64,000 nt of DNA from Microglena sp. YARC (lineage: Eukaryota; Chlorophyta; Chlorophyceae; Chlamydomonadales; Chlamydomonadaceae), in the NCBI GenBank assembly GCA_022414725.1, contig CM039465.1:1732593-1796592 (forward strand), written 5' to 3'. Below are positions 1 to 9,883 of this stretch, one piece after another; within the stretch, counting starts at the first letter, position 1; the number at the start of each line of letters is the position of its first letter. The notes under the pieces are model-generated. The model did no database searches and had not been told where the DNA came from. It saw nothing but the letters and a program-made list of their open reading frames with translations. Both the position numbers and the translations under genes were made by a program.

Positions 1-91
1 CATTCATATCAACATACACGTAAACACACATCACGCATCACGTTACTCTAGATAACCCCTCAAGCTGCTATCAGCATCCTGAGCTGTTACA
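1..91 (+). repeat. 5' LTR, 3' end only
   Basis: Matches the end of the 3' LTR and terminates in GTTACA directly before the primer-binding site. Compared with the 3' LTR it lacks about 20 bases around GTTTTAAGTGTG, so the LTRs have diverged by indels and the insertion is not recent. Confidence 0.75.
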
Positions 92-92
92 C

Positions 93-112
93 TGGTAGCG
101 GAGCTGGTTTCG
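93..112 (+). other. Primer-binding site, initiator tRNA-Met
   Basis: TGGTAGCGGAGCTGGTTTC begins one base after the LTR end. Its complement ends in GCTCCGCTACCA, which matches the 3' acceptor end plus CCA of eukaryotic initiator tRNA-Met (known ends resemble CTCTGCTACCA), a common primer for Ty3/Gypsy elements. Confidence 0.75.
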
Positions 113-858
113 TTCCTTAGGGACCTCACGCATACACATACGCACGCATACGAATTTTTCTTCGAATTAATCGCACCCGCCAGGACATCCTGACGGCTTT
201 CTGGCATTTGCTGCTCGCTGTTCCTGCTCTTCCCTGTAGGCTTCGAGTACACGTAGCGCCTGTTAGGTTCTCGCAGTGAACGGTCCTGTTAGGCTCGACA
301 CGCCCTAGGCCGCCTGCGACCTGTCTTGCATGGGCATCTTTTCCTAGCCTGCCCTGCCCCTGTATGGACTACGCTCTCGATTCTTGCATTCCCGTCCTGT
401 CCTTTTGGCCATAGCTTCTAACGCTCCATTCCCGAGCAATCTTGAGCGGGGTTTGATCAATTGGCAGCATCGGCTCCATTTGCCACATGGGGCCGTTACT
501 TGCTTTAATTAGCGTACTTCACGAGCCTGCCCTGCGACTCTTCCTGCTTGCTGCATCATCTTTTGTTGCTGTCCACCTGCACGTTTGCTCATCCTGTCGC
601 GCAATTCGGTTCGTCGTTGTCCTTCCTGGTTGCCCTGTGGTTCGTGCCTTGGCAGTGCTTTTATCCCTCATCGTATTCTGGACGAACGCGTCATATACAG
701 TTACGCTTGAGGAATTATCAGCTCGTTACGCTCGAAAAAATTACTAGTCCCTGTGGCAGGTGATTTTTTTGGCCTCTTGTAGTTGCGAGTAATTCTCCCT
801 CTCTCGCCCACCACTCATCCCTGTCCAGCCTACTGACTTGTTCTGTTGCCTGTGCAAA
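113..858 (+). other. Retrotransposon leader, no gene seen
   Basis: About 750 bases between the primer site and gag. Short open frames (e.g. 487-747) have no recognisable domain and overlap in several frames. Best read as untranslated leader. Confidence 0.5.
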
Positions 859-2274
859 ATGGCATCCCACAAAACAACCAAGGTAAACGACGACGCGGCT
901 GAACAGCCTACGATTTCGGTGGTCGACACCAATCCTGAAGGGATTGCGTCGTCCGACACTGAGCCCGACACTGAGCTCGGTGCTACGCTGGATGAGTCCG
1001 CATCTGCCGACGCGCATCCCTCTGTCTCAGTGGGTACGCTGCAGCCTCTGGTTGCCGGCTTCGATGGTCTGGCGGCACCCTCGGGTGCGCCGACCGCTGC
1101 CCCGCCTTTGCGCGCGGGCATGGCCCCAACGACGACGACGACGCCGCTGGCCGGGCCTTGCCTCGAGGAGCTCAGCGCTCGCTGGGAAGCTGGCGCGGAG
1201 CGCAGGCGGCATGAGCATATGCCTGGGCACCTGATCGCGGCGGAGCAAATTGGGCACCTCCGCGCGCAGCTCGATCAGGCCGCCATCGCCAACTCGGCCC
1301 TTACCGACCAGTTTACGACGGCGGTCTCCGCTAAGGACGCCGACATCGCTGACCTGGTGCAGCGCCTCGCCGCCTCCAGCGCGGCTACCGAGGCCGCATT
1401 GGCCAATGGCGATCCTACAGAGAGGCAAGAGCTGTTAAACAGCCACTACTTCCTCGGCAGGGATCTGGCTAACAGTCGCAAGGCATTGTGCGACCTCCAG
1501 GCCGCTTTCACTCAGGCCGCGGCGATCGCCAAGTCCGCTATGGATGCGTTGTGCACAGAGCTAGCGGCTAAAGAGACCGCGCTCGAGGCTACACAGACCA
1601 ACCTTGCTCGATCTCAAGCAGGTGAGCGCGGTCTGACGCTTGATGGGTATAGAACCAACCTGCCTTTCTCAGTTTGCAATCCATTTTATCATATTGAGGA
1701 CACACCTTCCCGCTTGGGTACACCTCACAATGTTTTGCCCGTGAATCGCACGCTGTTTCCCACTAAGCCGACGCCATTGTCTAACTCGCCACGTCCTTCC
1801 CCCCATGCAGAGTTCGCCCCCATTCTTGCTGAGAACGCTCGCTTGACTGAGGTCGTCGCGCAGCTGAATCGCGAGAGCGTCGCCTACGGTAAGCGCCCAG
1901 TCGCTGCTCCCGCGGCTGCCTCTACCGCCGCCGTTACCCAAGCGGATGTCATGGCCATGATCGCGGCGCACCACTCTACTGTGGCACGCAACGAGACGGT
2001 GCCGATGGACACTGAGGACCCTGGCGGTTCTTCCAGCGGCGACGCCTTCCATGGGGTTGGGAACGGCAGGACTGTCGGGCGCAAGCATGCGCTTCCTCAG
2101 TCCGCTCGTGAGGACGACGCCGCCCCTCTGGACCCCATCTCTGCGCGCAAGCAGGCGTTTCTGCGCGGCCGCCAGATTAAGGCGACGCCAACCTATGCCA
2201 AGGCTGCGAAGTCGGATGGTCTTCTCCACTACCACTCCGCGGACCATCCCGTCGCTCCCTATGCCGACGTATAA
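859..2274 (+). pseudogene. gag: gag, N-terminal part
   Basis: The first ATG of the longest frame is at 859 (MASHKTTK). The frame runs 471 codons. It is acidic and Ala/Thr/Pro-rich at the start, then forms a probable coiled coil at roughly residues 125-245 (heptad-like runs such as AEQIGHLRAQLDQ), as in the self-assembling N-terminal half of many plant and algal Gypsy Gag proteins. The C-terminal half is Ser/Pro-rich with basic patches. The frame ends before any capsid or nucleocapsid motif, and related coding matter continues in other frames downstream, so a frameshift probably broke gag here. Assignment to gag rests on position and composition, not on a signature motif. Confidence 0.6.
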
Positions 2275-2340
2275 AGTTGGCGGCGCATATGAACTCGTAC
2301 GCTGACGGGCTCCTCCTGGACTGCGAGCCCGAGAAACATC

Positions 2341-2952
2341 GTGGAATCGCTGCAAATGGTTGATGATCTCCGCGACAGTATGACCCGTCTGTACACGGCG
2401 TCCAAGATGCGAAAGCAGAACTGGATGCATTTCATGCCTTTGAACATCAAGGACATCGCCGACAAGGACGCCGCCCTCAAGGGCACTAAGCTGCGGCCCC
2501 ACTACCCGGCGGCGGAGGCCAATGACGACAAAATGGGACGAGACGTTGCCTCGTGCACCTGACAGGCAGGTGTGGGTTGCGGGAATTCAGGGTTGTTTGA
2601 TAAACTAGCTGTCGCTCAGGTAGCCCCGGCGTTTGATCCAGAACCATTTCGAATCCCCGACGTCTATGCCCCTTCGGGTGGTCTTACTGGCAAAATGCAA
2701 CGTGGTTCTATCCCGCGGGGGGGCGCTACCCCTTCCCCGCCGACAGCACCGACCGCCGCTCCCTTACCACCCGACGGCCCCGTTTCGGTCTCCGACTACT
2801 CGTCATCGGACCACGACTTAGCCGATTCCCCAGGTTCGCCCCTCCAGGTTCCACCTGTCAAACCGACCTCGAATTGCGCTCCTCGGGCTACTCAGCCCGA
2901 GCCCCCAACGTCGCCCGAAGTACCTACGGTGGCTTCCCCGGCCGCTGTTTGA
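2341..2952 (+). pseudogene. gag fragment, proline-rich linker
   Basis: Two consecutive open stretches (2,341-2,562 and 2,572-2,952) lie between the Gag coiled-coil and capsid parts. The second is Pro/Ser/Thr-rich (PTAPTAAPLPPDGP) without a domain. They are probably pieces of the same polyprotein separated by indels. Confidence 0.4.
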
Positions 2953-3147
2953 CCTCGTGCAAAGCGCGCAGCTACGCGGCCTGCAGACACCCCTTCTCCG
3001 ACGCGCCAGGTTCGCGCGGACACACACCTGGCACCGGAAGGCCCGCCAGGTGAGCCCGTTTCGCTCCCGCCGATCACCCCTCCTCCCGCCAACCGCGCCC
3101 CTCGTCACTCTGATCACGACAATGGGTTCGCCAAGCGTGTTACTGAA

Positions 3148-3717
3148 ATGAGAAAGGAATTACGTCTCATTGAACACAAACTGTCGGACAAATGCACTAG
3201 GGCTAAGTTGCGCCGATGGGTATTCAATGTGGCCACGATCATGGAGCTCCAGTTCGCCGACAGTTACCTTGGTCCGTTCGAGCGCATTGTTCCACATCTA
3301 TCGGGCGCATTCACTGGCCAACTCCGCATCACTTGCGATGAGGCATGGGCTAGCGATGAGTTGGACGGGTTGGATTTCATGGGAATCGTTGCATGGGCGG
3401 AATCGCTCCTCCTGCCCGAGCTATTAACGGAATCTCACGTCGCTCTCACCAAACTACACGAAGGTGGTTTCCGCCAAGATACCCGATCCTTGCAGAATTA
3501 TTACCACGCCATCAAGTCGGAATTTCGCAAAGTCCCCGATCTCACCGATTGCGAGAAGTTAAACTTGTTTCGTACAGGACTCTCCGATGAACTCCGCGCC
3601 GGTGCACACTCTCGGCGCGAGTCTGGTACTATGTTCGAAACGATGGAGGATTTGTTCCGCTATCTGCAATTGGACGAAGCGAGGAAAAGTTGTCGCCGCT
3701 CGTGGGCAAATCCTTGA
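3148..3717 (+). pseudogene. gag: gag capsid-like domain
   Basis: An open frame of 189 codons, helical throughout. The stretch SLQNYYHAIKSEFRKV followed by CEKLNLFRTGLSDELRAG matches the layout of the retrotransposon Gag domain (aromatic-rich helix, then a Lys/Leu-Phe-x-x-Gly-Leu helix). It lies between the coiled-coil part of Gag and an RGG-rich segment, the place of a capsid. It starts and stops in a different frame from the upstream gag pieces. Confidence 0.65.
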
Positions 3718-3916
3718 CGGACAAGCACGATCGCCATCAGAGGGGAGGTTACGCTAATCAGAAGTCGAGGTATCCATTCAAGCGCCCCGCGGATACTAAA
3801 TACCCGGGTAAGGACCTTGCATTCAATCGCGTCCAATTTACCAACTCCCCCCCCTCGATTCTGACACTGATTCTTTCTCTTCGCAGGGACTAAGGACCAC
3901 CGACGACGGCGGGGAG

Positions 3917-4438
3917 ATGAACTCTCGCCCAGCCAAGAGCCCCAAACTGGCGGCCAACAGTAGTCGCAACCCGGCCGGTGGCCGAGGTGGTGGAGGACGT
4001 AGTGCGACGCAGCCGGCGCACATCGGCCAGCTGGGTGGATCGCCAAGGTCGCAGGTCCTCAGTTTGCAAGGTGCTGATCGCACGTTCGGGAGAGGCTCTA
4101 TTAGCCGCGGCGCGGGCCGTGGTGGTCGAGGAGGATACGGACAGGGTGCTGGTCGGGGCCGTTCACAGCCCAGCGGGCCGCGGACCCCCGACTTTTCGGG
4201 TCAAGACCCTCAAAACGCCATGCATATGAACAAATCGGTCAGCGTCGGGCAGATCATCTGGCTTCAGAATGGAGCTCGCTGCTTCTTCTGTTTCCGCTAC
4301 ATGAGGACATGTGTGCGGTCGCTGAATGCTGACAGACGCTGCCGCACGCAGGACTTGCCTAACTGGCCGGCCCTCAATGAGACTACGTGTCCCGACTGGG
4401 CCCTTGACGGCAACGGTCCCATCCCGATTTGGGAATAG
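3917..4438 (+). pseudogene. gag nucleocapsid-like RGG and Cys-rich segment
   Basis: 173 codons. Residues about 20-95 are Gly/Arg-rich with RGG-type repeats (GRGGRGGYGQGAGRGR), typical of nucleic-acid-binding tails. The end carries spaced cysteines (CFFCF, then CV and RC), which could form a degenerate zinc knuckle but do not fit the CX2CX4HX4C spacing. Position after the capsid-like domain supports a nucleocapsid role. Confidence 0.5.
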
Positions 4439-5220
4439 GAACCGGCCGGTCAGGTATTGACAAGCCTGGATCGTGTAATTAGCGACGATAAAGTAGTAGT
4501 AGTCGAGCCACTTGAGCTCTTGTTACAAGTTCAAGAGGAACTTATTTTCTAACTTGGGCTTAACCCCAACTATTGATGTAACTTCTACTAATGCCCTTGT
4601 CGTCCCCTCGTCCACTGAAGTTCTCTACGGAGTTTGGCATGCGTGTCTCCATCGCAAACGAGTTCATATTACGCTCACCCCATTCCGGAAGACGTCGTGT
4701 CGGTGTTAGAACACTATTGGGAGTGCAAAAACGATGCACCCTTCGACACATCCGGTATGTTCATCCTCCCCGAAAAATGCAAGTAACGATAAACATGTCT
4801 CCAGTCTCCTCCAAGGTATGGAGTTATTTTAAGGAGTATCAATCGTTCGATCACCATATGAAACCCCGCCCCAAGGGGTCACCTTCGAAATAAAGTCGCC
4901 ATCCAAGTATGGTATGACCCTCCCGACTCCGAACGGGCCGTCCAAATCAAAAAGGATTGGCACGCGATCAACGACGTGACCAAGGCAGTCTACTTTGGCC
5001 CCGCACCTGAGGAGGGCATCCCCAGTCCGGTTGAAACCCGTCGAAAAAAACACTGGTGGTCGGAGGCATTGGATCCCAAAGTTCGCGAAAAAACAAATCG
5101 CTGCCAGACGGTCAACGAAGTGCATCCGTCGCAATCACGCACAACGAAATACGAATACTTCCCCCGTGCTCATGACGCGAGCCAATCGGTATATGAAGTC
5201 AACTCCGCTGCTGCCCCGAT
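4439..5220 (+). pseudogene. Broken gag-pol linker
   Basis: Several short frames in all phases (for example 4,591-4,893 and 4,976-5,479), with no recognised domain. Probably the decayed region between nucleocapsid and protease. Confidence 0.35.
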
Positions 5221-6048
5221 ATGCTATTCAACGCCCGATCAGGAGCGAAGCAATTGCTCACATTGGCGGACTCGGGCGCGACAGGTTGTCTTATGGAAAA
5301 GCAAACGGCTGAGGTTCTCGGTTTGCACATCCGCCCTTGGGAAAACGAACGCGACGGATTCACTTGCGCTAACGACGGGATTATCAAAATCCGCGGGACG
5401 GTCACGCTCCCTATCCACATACAACGATATGTTGGCAAAGTGTTCGTCCATGTCGTCGACAAACTTCCTGGAGGATTAGACCTAATCCTTGGATCCGACT
5501 GGATGCGCGACGAAAAGGCCATCCTAGACTACGATCGCATGACATTGTCGCTCAAACGGTACGGCTGCTGTATAACACCTATAAACAGGCAGCGGGACGA
5601 AACGGCTCATTCCTTCTTCACTATGGCTCTTTCGGGCAAGTCAACTGATGACCCAGTCATTACGGGTCGCAAGGCAGCAAAGCTTTTAAAGGCTGGCGCT
5701 AACCATGTCATGGTCAATGTCCGCGAATCCCGAGCGGATCTGCCGGCGTCTAACGTCACTGCCGATGAACGGGCGAAATTGCTGACAAAATTACTGCCGT
5801 CCGACGGGCCTTTACCTGGTCCGCCGTGGCAAGCATTGGATTTCGAAAAATTGGATCCGCGACAACATCCGTTTGACCACAACGATAAAACGCTCATCTC
5901 GGCCAGCAACCTGCGCGCTCTCTCCTATGGAGGTTATCGCAAAGTCTTCAACAATTTGCCTATGGGACTCCTAACCATCGAGTTATACCTCACGTCATCA
6001 AAACGCAAGACAATGCTTACGCGCCATATCGCAGAAATCGTCGCATGA
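5221..6048 (+). pseudogene. pol: Retroviral-type aspartic protease and RT linker
   Basis: 275 codons open. The active-site triad appears as LADSGATGCLM (Asp-Ser-Gly) near residue 18, and the second conserved element of retropepsins as LDLILGSDWM near residue 90, followed by the DYDRMTLSL stretch usual in Ty3/Gypsy proteases. It would process the Gag-Pol polyprotein. The rest of the frame links to the RT, whose coding continues in another frame at about 6,049. Confidence 0.8.
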
Positions 6049-6660
6049 GTCCAGCCGAGACCTTACTATGTGAGGAATACGTCTCCGACCTGTTGCAGCA
6101 AGGATTCATCTCCCCGCGCTCGTCCCCGTACGGTGCGCCGATTATGATCATAGCTAAACCGGGTGGAACGGGATACCGTGTTGTTTGCGATTGGCGAGCA
6201 CTCAACAACATCACGATTAAAAACAGGTATCCCCCTTCCCCGTATGACGAGACCATTGATCGTCTAGGTGGAGCTACTTTGTTCAGTTCCCTAGACCTCA
6301 CGTCTGGTTATTACCAAATACGAATTTCGGACGAGGACGCGCCGAAGACTGCGTTCACTACCCCGATGGGTCAGTATGAATTTAAAGTCCTTGGGATGGG
6401 TTTGGCGAACGCGCCGGCACATTCCAAGCGGTCATGAAACCAAATATTCGCGCCCCTACTTGCACAAGTCGTCGTGGTCTACTTAGACGATATCTTGGTT
6501 TACGGACGCACTCCGGCGGAGCACTTGGCCAACTTGGCCACAGTTCTCCAGGTCCTCCAGGACAACGAATTCTACGCGAAAACTCTCCAAATGTTCCTTC
6601 AACAAAACAGAAGTTAAAATTCCTGGGTCATTTACATTGGACGCGACGGAATTAAAGTTG
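6045..6660 (+). pseudogene. pol: Reverse transcriptase fingers and palm
   Basis: The N-terminal part is open to 6,437 and holds SPYGAPIMIIAKPG, CDWRALNNITIKNRYP and LDLTSGYYQIR, the classic Gypsy RT blocks. The catalytic YLDDI box follows at 6,480-6,494. Between them one base is missing near 6,420 and one extra A occurs near 6,439, so the stop at 6,435 is a frame artefact or a disabling mutation; the frame is restored by 6,480. A further shift occurs near 6,620. Confidence 0.85.
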
Positions 6661-7290
6661 ATCCGAAAAAGCGTTAGCACAGTCCGTGACTGGCCCACCC
6701 CGAAAACGGCAAAAGAGATCGGCTCATTCCTAGGTTTGTGCAATTATTTTCGCAAATTTTATCAAGCTCTTCGTCTCTCGCTGCCCCTCTTCAAAACCTT
6801 GTCTAACATCAAGGGTGAACTAGGCCCCTTGTTTCAAACGGAACATCTCGTCTCATTCGAAGGCCTCAAAGAAGCTTTGCTATCCGCTCCAGTCCTTGCA
6901 CTGCCGGATTTCAGCAAACCTTTCGAGGTCATTACCGACGCATCTTTGCTTGGTACGGGCGCGGTGCTCTTACAAGATAAACACCCCATCGCCTTCGCCA
7001 GCAAGAAGTATATCCCAGCGGAGCTGAATTATACAACGACGGAACAAGAAATGCTAGCAATTGTCCACGCGTTGACCGAGTGGCGATGCTACCTCAAAGG
7101 TTCCCACATGACATTGGTCACTGACCACAATCCGCTCACTTATTTCGACACCAAGGCGGTCCTTTCACGACGCATGGGCCGATGGCAGGAGGACCTTGCG
7201 CCCTTTAGCTATACTTGGGAGTATCGCGCGGTCGCAATAATTTATGGCAGACCCGGTCAGTCGCAATCCCAACCTCGTCTGCCCCCGCCG
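6637..7290 (+). pseudogene. pol: RT connection and RNase H
   Basis: Begins with the RT thumb/connection region (WPTPKTAKEIGSFLGLCNYFRKF) and continues into RNase H with FEVITDASLLGTGAVL, then TEQEMLAIVHALTEWRCYL and LVTDHNPLTYF, the expected Asp/Glu/Asp catalytic positions. After about 7,245 the reading shifts frame: ADPVSRNPNLVC, a usual RNase H tail, is in another phase. Confidence 0.85.
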
Positions 7291-7439
7291 ACGTCGGCGG
7301 TTGCGCACCAGTTGTTGGTCTTCTCTCTCTTGGGTCAGCGAATGCCGCCTCGATCGAAAAAAGCAACGTCCTATTGCAGTCGGTTCCCGCGGTCGTTGAC
7401 ATTCCTAACCCCCGCCCACCGACGGTCCTCCCCGTCCTT

Positions 7440-7955
7440 CGTTCCGGTCAAGGACACGCGACGACGCTGTCGGCATATTGCCCGCTTCGTCGACTCCCTC
7501 CTCTTCGTCCATCATGGATCGATATTTTGGCTGGCTACAAAAAAGGACTCAAACTTCACGCCGGGCTGCAAGCGCCTCCGCGATAAGTTTTTCCAGAAAC
7601 GGTTACTGGTTCAAGAAGAACAAGTACGGGCCGCGAATTTTTGTGTCCCCCTCGACGCAGCACTATCGCCCTGGATATTATCCCGAGAGGCTCACGACCC
7701 CATATTTACATGAGGCCATTGCGGTCGCACCAAGACATTGGAGGCTGGTCACCCGCACTTTTTACTTGGGCCAAAGTCACGGCAGATTGTTACCTCCTTC
7801 GTCCAACAATAATGCCATACAAGTGCCAACGAAAAGCCCCGTAACGCAAAGCCTAACTGTGAGGGTACCATGGTTCCCGTGGAGATTTCCTGAGAAATTC
7901 TGGGAAGTGCGTCTCCACCGACTTATTACGGCGCTTCCGCCGACTTCTTCTGGCC
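7440..7955 (+). pseudogene. pol: Integrase zinc-binding region
   Basis: Fragments in shifting frames resemble an H2C2 integrase N-terminus: LSREAHDPIF near 7,680-7,710, then a continuation in another frame with a His-rich helix and, near 7,810, a Cys-containing stretch. Order after RNase H and before the integrase core supports the call; no single frame carries the whole domain. Confidence 0.55.
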
Positions 7956-8420
7956 ATGATGCCATCGCGGGTGTTCGTCGACAACTTCGAAGATGGTTCA
8001 TGTCGACCTTGTCATACTAACGATAACGCAGAGGAGTTCGGCTTCCTTATCCTGGATGTGCATTCCGATATCATGGTATCCCAAAGAAACTCCTCAGTGA
8101 TCGCGAGGATGCGCGACTTCACAGGACATTTCGGCGTGCTCTCTCATCGATTGATGGGCACGCGACAAAGCGTTTTCGACTGCGTTTTCATCCTCAATGA
8201 CGTCAGGGACGGGGACGCAATGAATCCGAGTATCGAGGACATGATTCGCCATTACGTGGCTGCCCGTACCAGCGACGATATGGATAAGTCCTGGCGCTTG
8301 TGGAAGTTCGATCAACAATTCTACCAGAGTCCAATGGACTTCACAAACACACCCTTTCGGGGCGTACCTCTTGTTACACATGAACGACGCCCCAAGGCAC
8401 GAGTCGATCGATCCCGATAA
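7956..8420 (+). pseudogene. pol: Integrase catalytic core, broken
   Basis: Core-domain blocks are spread over frames: VFVDNFEDGSCRPCHTNDN, an NAEEFGFLILDV helix, a DFTGHFGVLSHRLMGTRQSV stretch corresponding to the region around the second catalytic Asp, and SIEDMIRHYV after it. Small indels interrupt the blocks. Confidence 0.65.
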
Positions 8421-8582
8421 TGCAGCTGCCAACAAATTGGTGGGCCGATCACCATCGTGTGAACGACAAGATCAATCCAAGATGCATGCATGCAAAGCCG
8501 CTCAAGGATCGCAGAAAGCCCATTACTATAAACCGACACGAGTAGTTTTCTTCAAGCTTTGTGGGGATAGAAGATAATTCTC

Positions 8583-9137
8583 TTGTCCACCCCCGCAATA
8601 TTGAAGTTTCAAAGCAACGGGTCAAACACAAAATTACGCCTCGGTTTTGTTGCCCCTATACAATTCGGAATGCATTGGTCCACGCGACGTACCGGTTCAA
8701 CGGGAGGGAGTCGCTCGCCAGGGCAAGTCACGGCGTGCCGCTTGGCTATTGTCCAAGATGATGGCGGCATCATGCCCCGTGTTTCACGTGGTTTGATCAA
8801 GCATTGCGCTTCTCCGATTGGGTTGTCCATGTGTTGGACAACCGCTTGAGTTCGACTCCGACGGCGCCTAATTTGGAATATCCAATTAGCATTCATGCGC
8901 GAGAGCATAGTCGCGTGTCATATGGCAATCCAACAAACGAGTACGTCTCGAATACTTCGATGGCAAGACTTCGGTAATTCGAGAAAGTACACTTGGGAAG
9001 CGCGCCAAAGCGGTCTCAAGAGAAAGTGCCCTTCATATCGTCGATCGGCATGCCGGACTACACGTGTTACGCCGTTGCCACGTAGGGTCGAAAAACGGCC
9101 ATCACCAACACAGATACGTGCCATTATCGACGCATGA
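8583..9137 (+). pseudogene. Integrase C-terminal remnant
   Basis: The stretch KITPRFCCPYTI, with HATYRFNG behind it, resembles the GPF/Y module of Gypsy integrases. Further on, DWVVHVLDNRLSS might be a chromodomain-like tail, but this is weak. All in broken frames. Confidence 0.4.
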
Positions 9138-9390
9138 GACTAGCGACCAGAGGCGTGCGAGAATCTGAGCTTACTATAATTCTAGAGGCTTCTTCCTCGG
9201 TAGTTACTTTGCGCATAAGTCAAAGGCAGGTGTTTAAATGTTGATTCTCTCCGATAACCAACTGTTTGCATCATCTGAGTATATTTTGTTAGCAAGTGGG
9301 GCACATTCCAGACGTACGACTGTATTGTGGTTGGGCACATCCACCTTTCTTACGATCAGGATGCCGGTGTATGGATGGCATCTCTTTCTT

Positions 9391-9406
9391 ATGGGGTAGG
9401 TGGGGG
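9391..9406 (+). other. Candidate polypurine tract
   Basis: ATGGGGTAGGTGGGGG lies directly before TGTGAAC, which could be the 3' LTR start because it nearly inverts the LTR end GTTACA. Confidence 0.4.
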
Positions 9407-9883
9407 TGTGAACAGAGTTAACTAATGGAGAACCTCATGTTTTAGGTTACTCGTATGTGGCCGTCAGAGGCACTACGGGTACACGCGCTAACCGTAAGAC
9501 CGTAGAACGATGTACGAAACTGACGCCACATGATCAACTATTTATACGATGAATCTACCATGTACTTAAGCTGAGCATGTGTTCTACACACCAGGGCACT
9601 TGCGCATTATAGACACGAGGTCTAAGCTACTCGAGGGATTGAGCGCCTTCTAAGTCTGATTTCAGCATAAGAAGATCCTTCCCCCCACTCGGACATCAAA
9701 GGTAGGTGTATATACCCTACTCTTAGGTAACCCTCGAAGCCCCTGTTCTGCTAGGCTCTACCTTAGGTGGAATTGAGATCAACATACACGTAAACACAGC
9801 GGTTCTACGCATCACGTTTTAAGTGTGTGTAGGTACTATTCTAGATAACCCTCAAGCTGCTATCAGCATCCTGAGCTGTTACA
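9407..9883 (+). repeat. 3' LTR
   Basis: The end at 9,883 (GCTGTTACA) is fixed by similarity to the 5' LTR. The start is inferred from the TG..CA rule and the purine tract in front, giving about 477 bases. Only the last ~105 bases can be compared with the 5' LTR in this window. Confidence 0.55.

Larger units (their letters stand above)
1..9883 (+). mobile_element. Ty3/Gypsy-type LTR retrotransposon, decayed
   Basis: The 91 bases at the window start reappear, with indels, just before 9,883 (shared ATCAACATACACGTAAACAC and CAAGCTGCTATCAGCATCC), marking the two LTRs. Between them, in Ty3/Gypsy order on the + strand, lie gag, aspartic protease (DSGA), reverse transcriptase (LDLTSGYYQIR; YLDDI), RNase H and then integrase. 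The integrase placed after RNase H separates Ty3/Gypsy from Ty1/Copia. Coding frames are broken repeatedly by one- and two-base indels, often in homopolymers, so the copy is inactive as written unless the indels are sequencing errors. The 5' LTR is cut by the window edge. Confidence 0.9.

Noticed and set aside
1..9883. Treating the retroelement as an endogenous virus with an envelope gene
   Set aside because: No membrane-protein frame exists between integrase and the 3' LTR.
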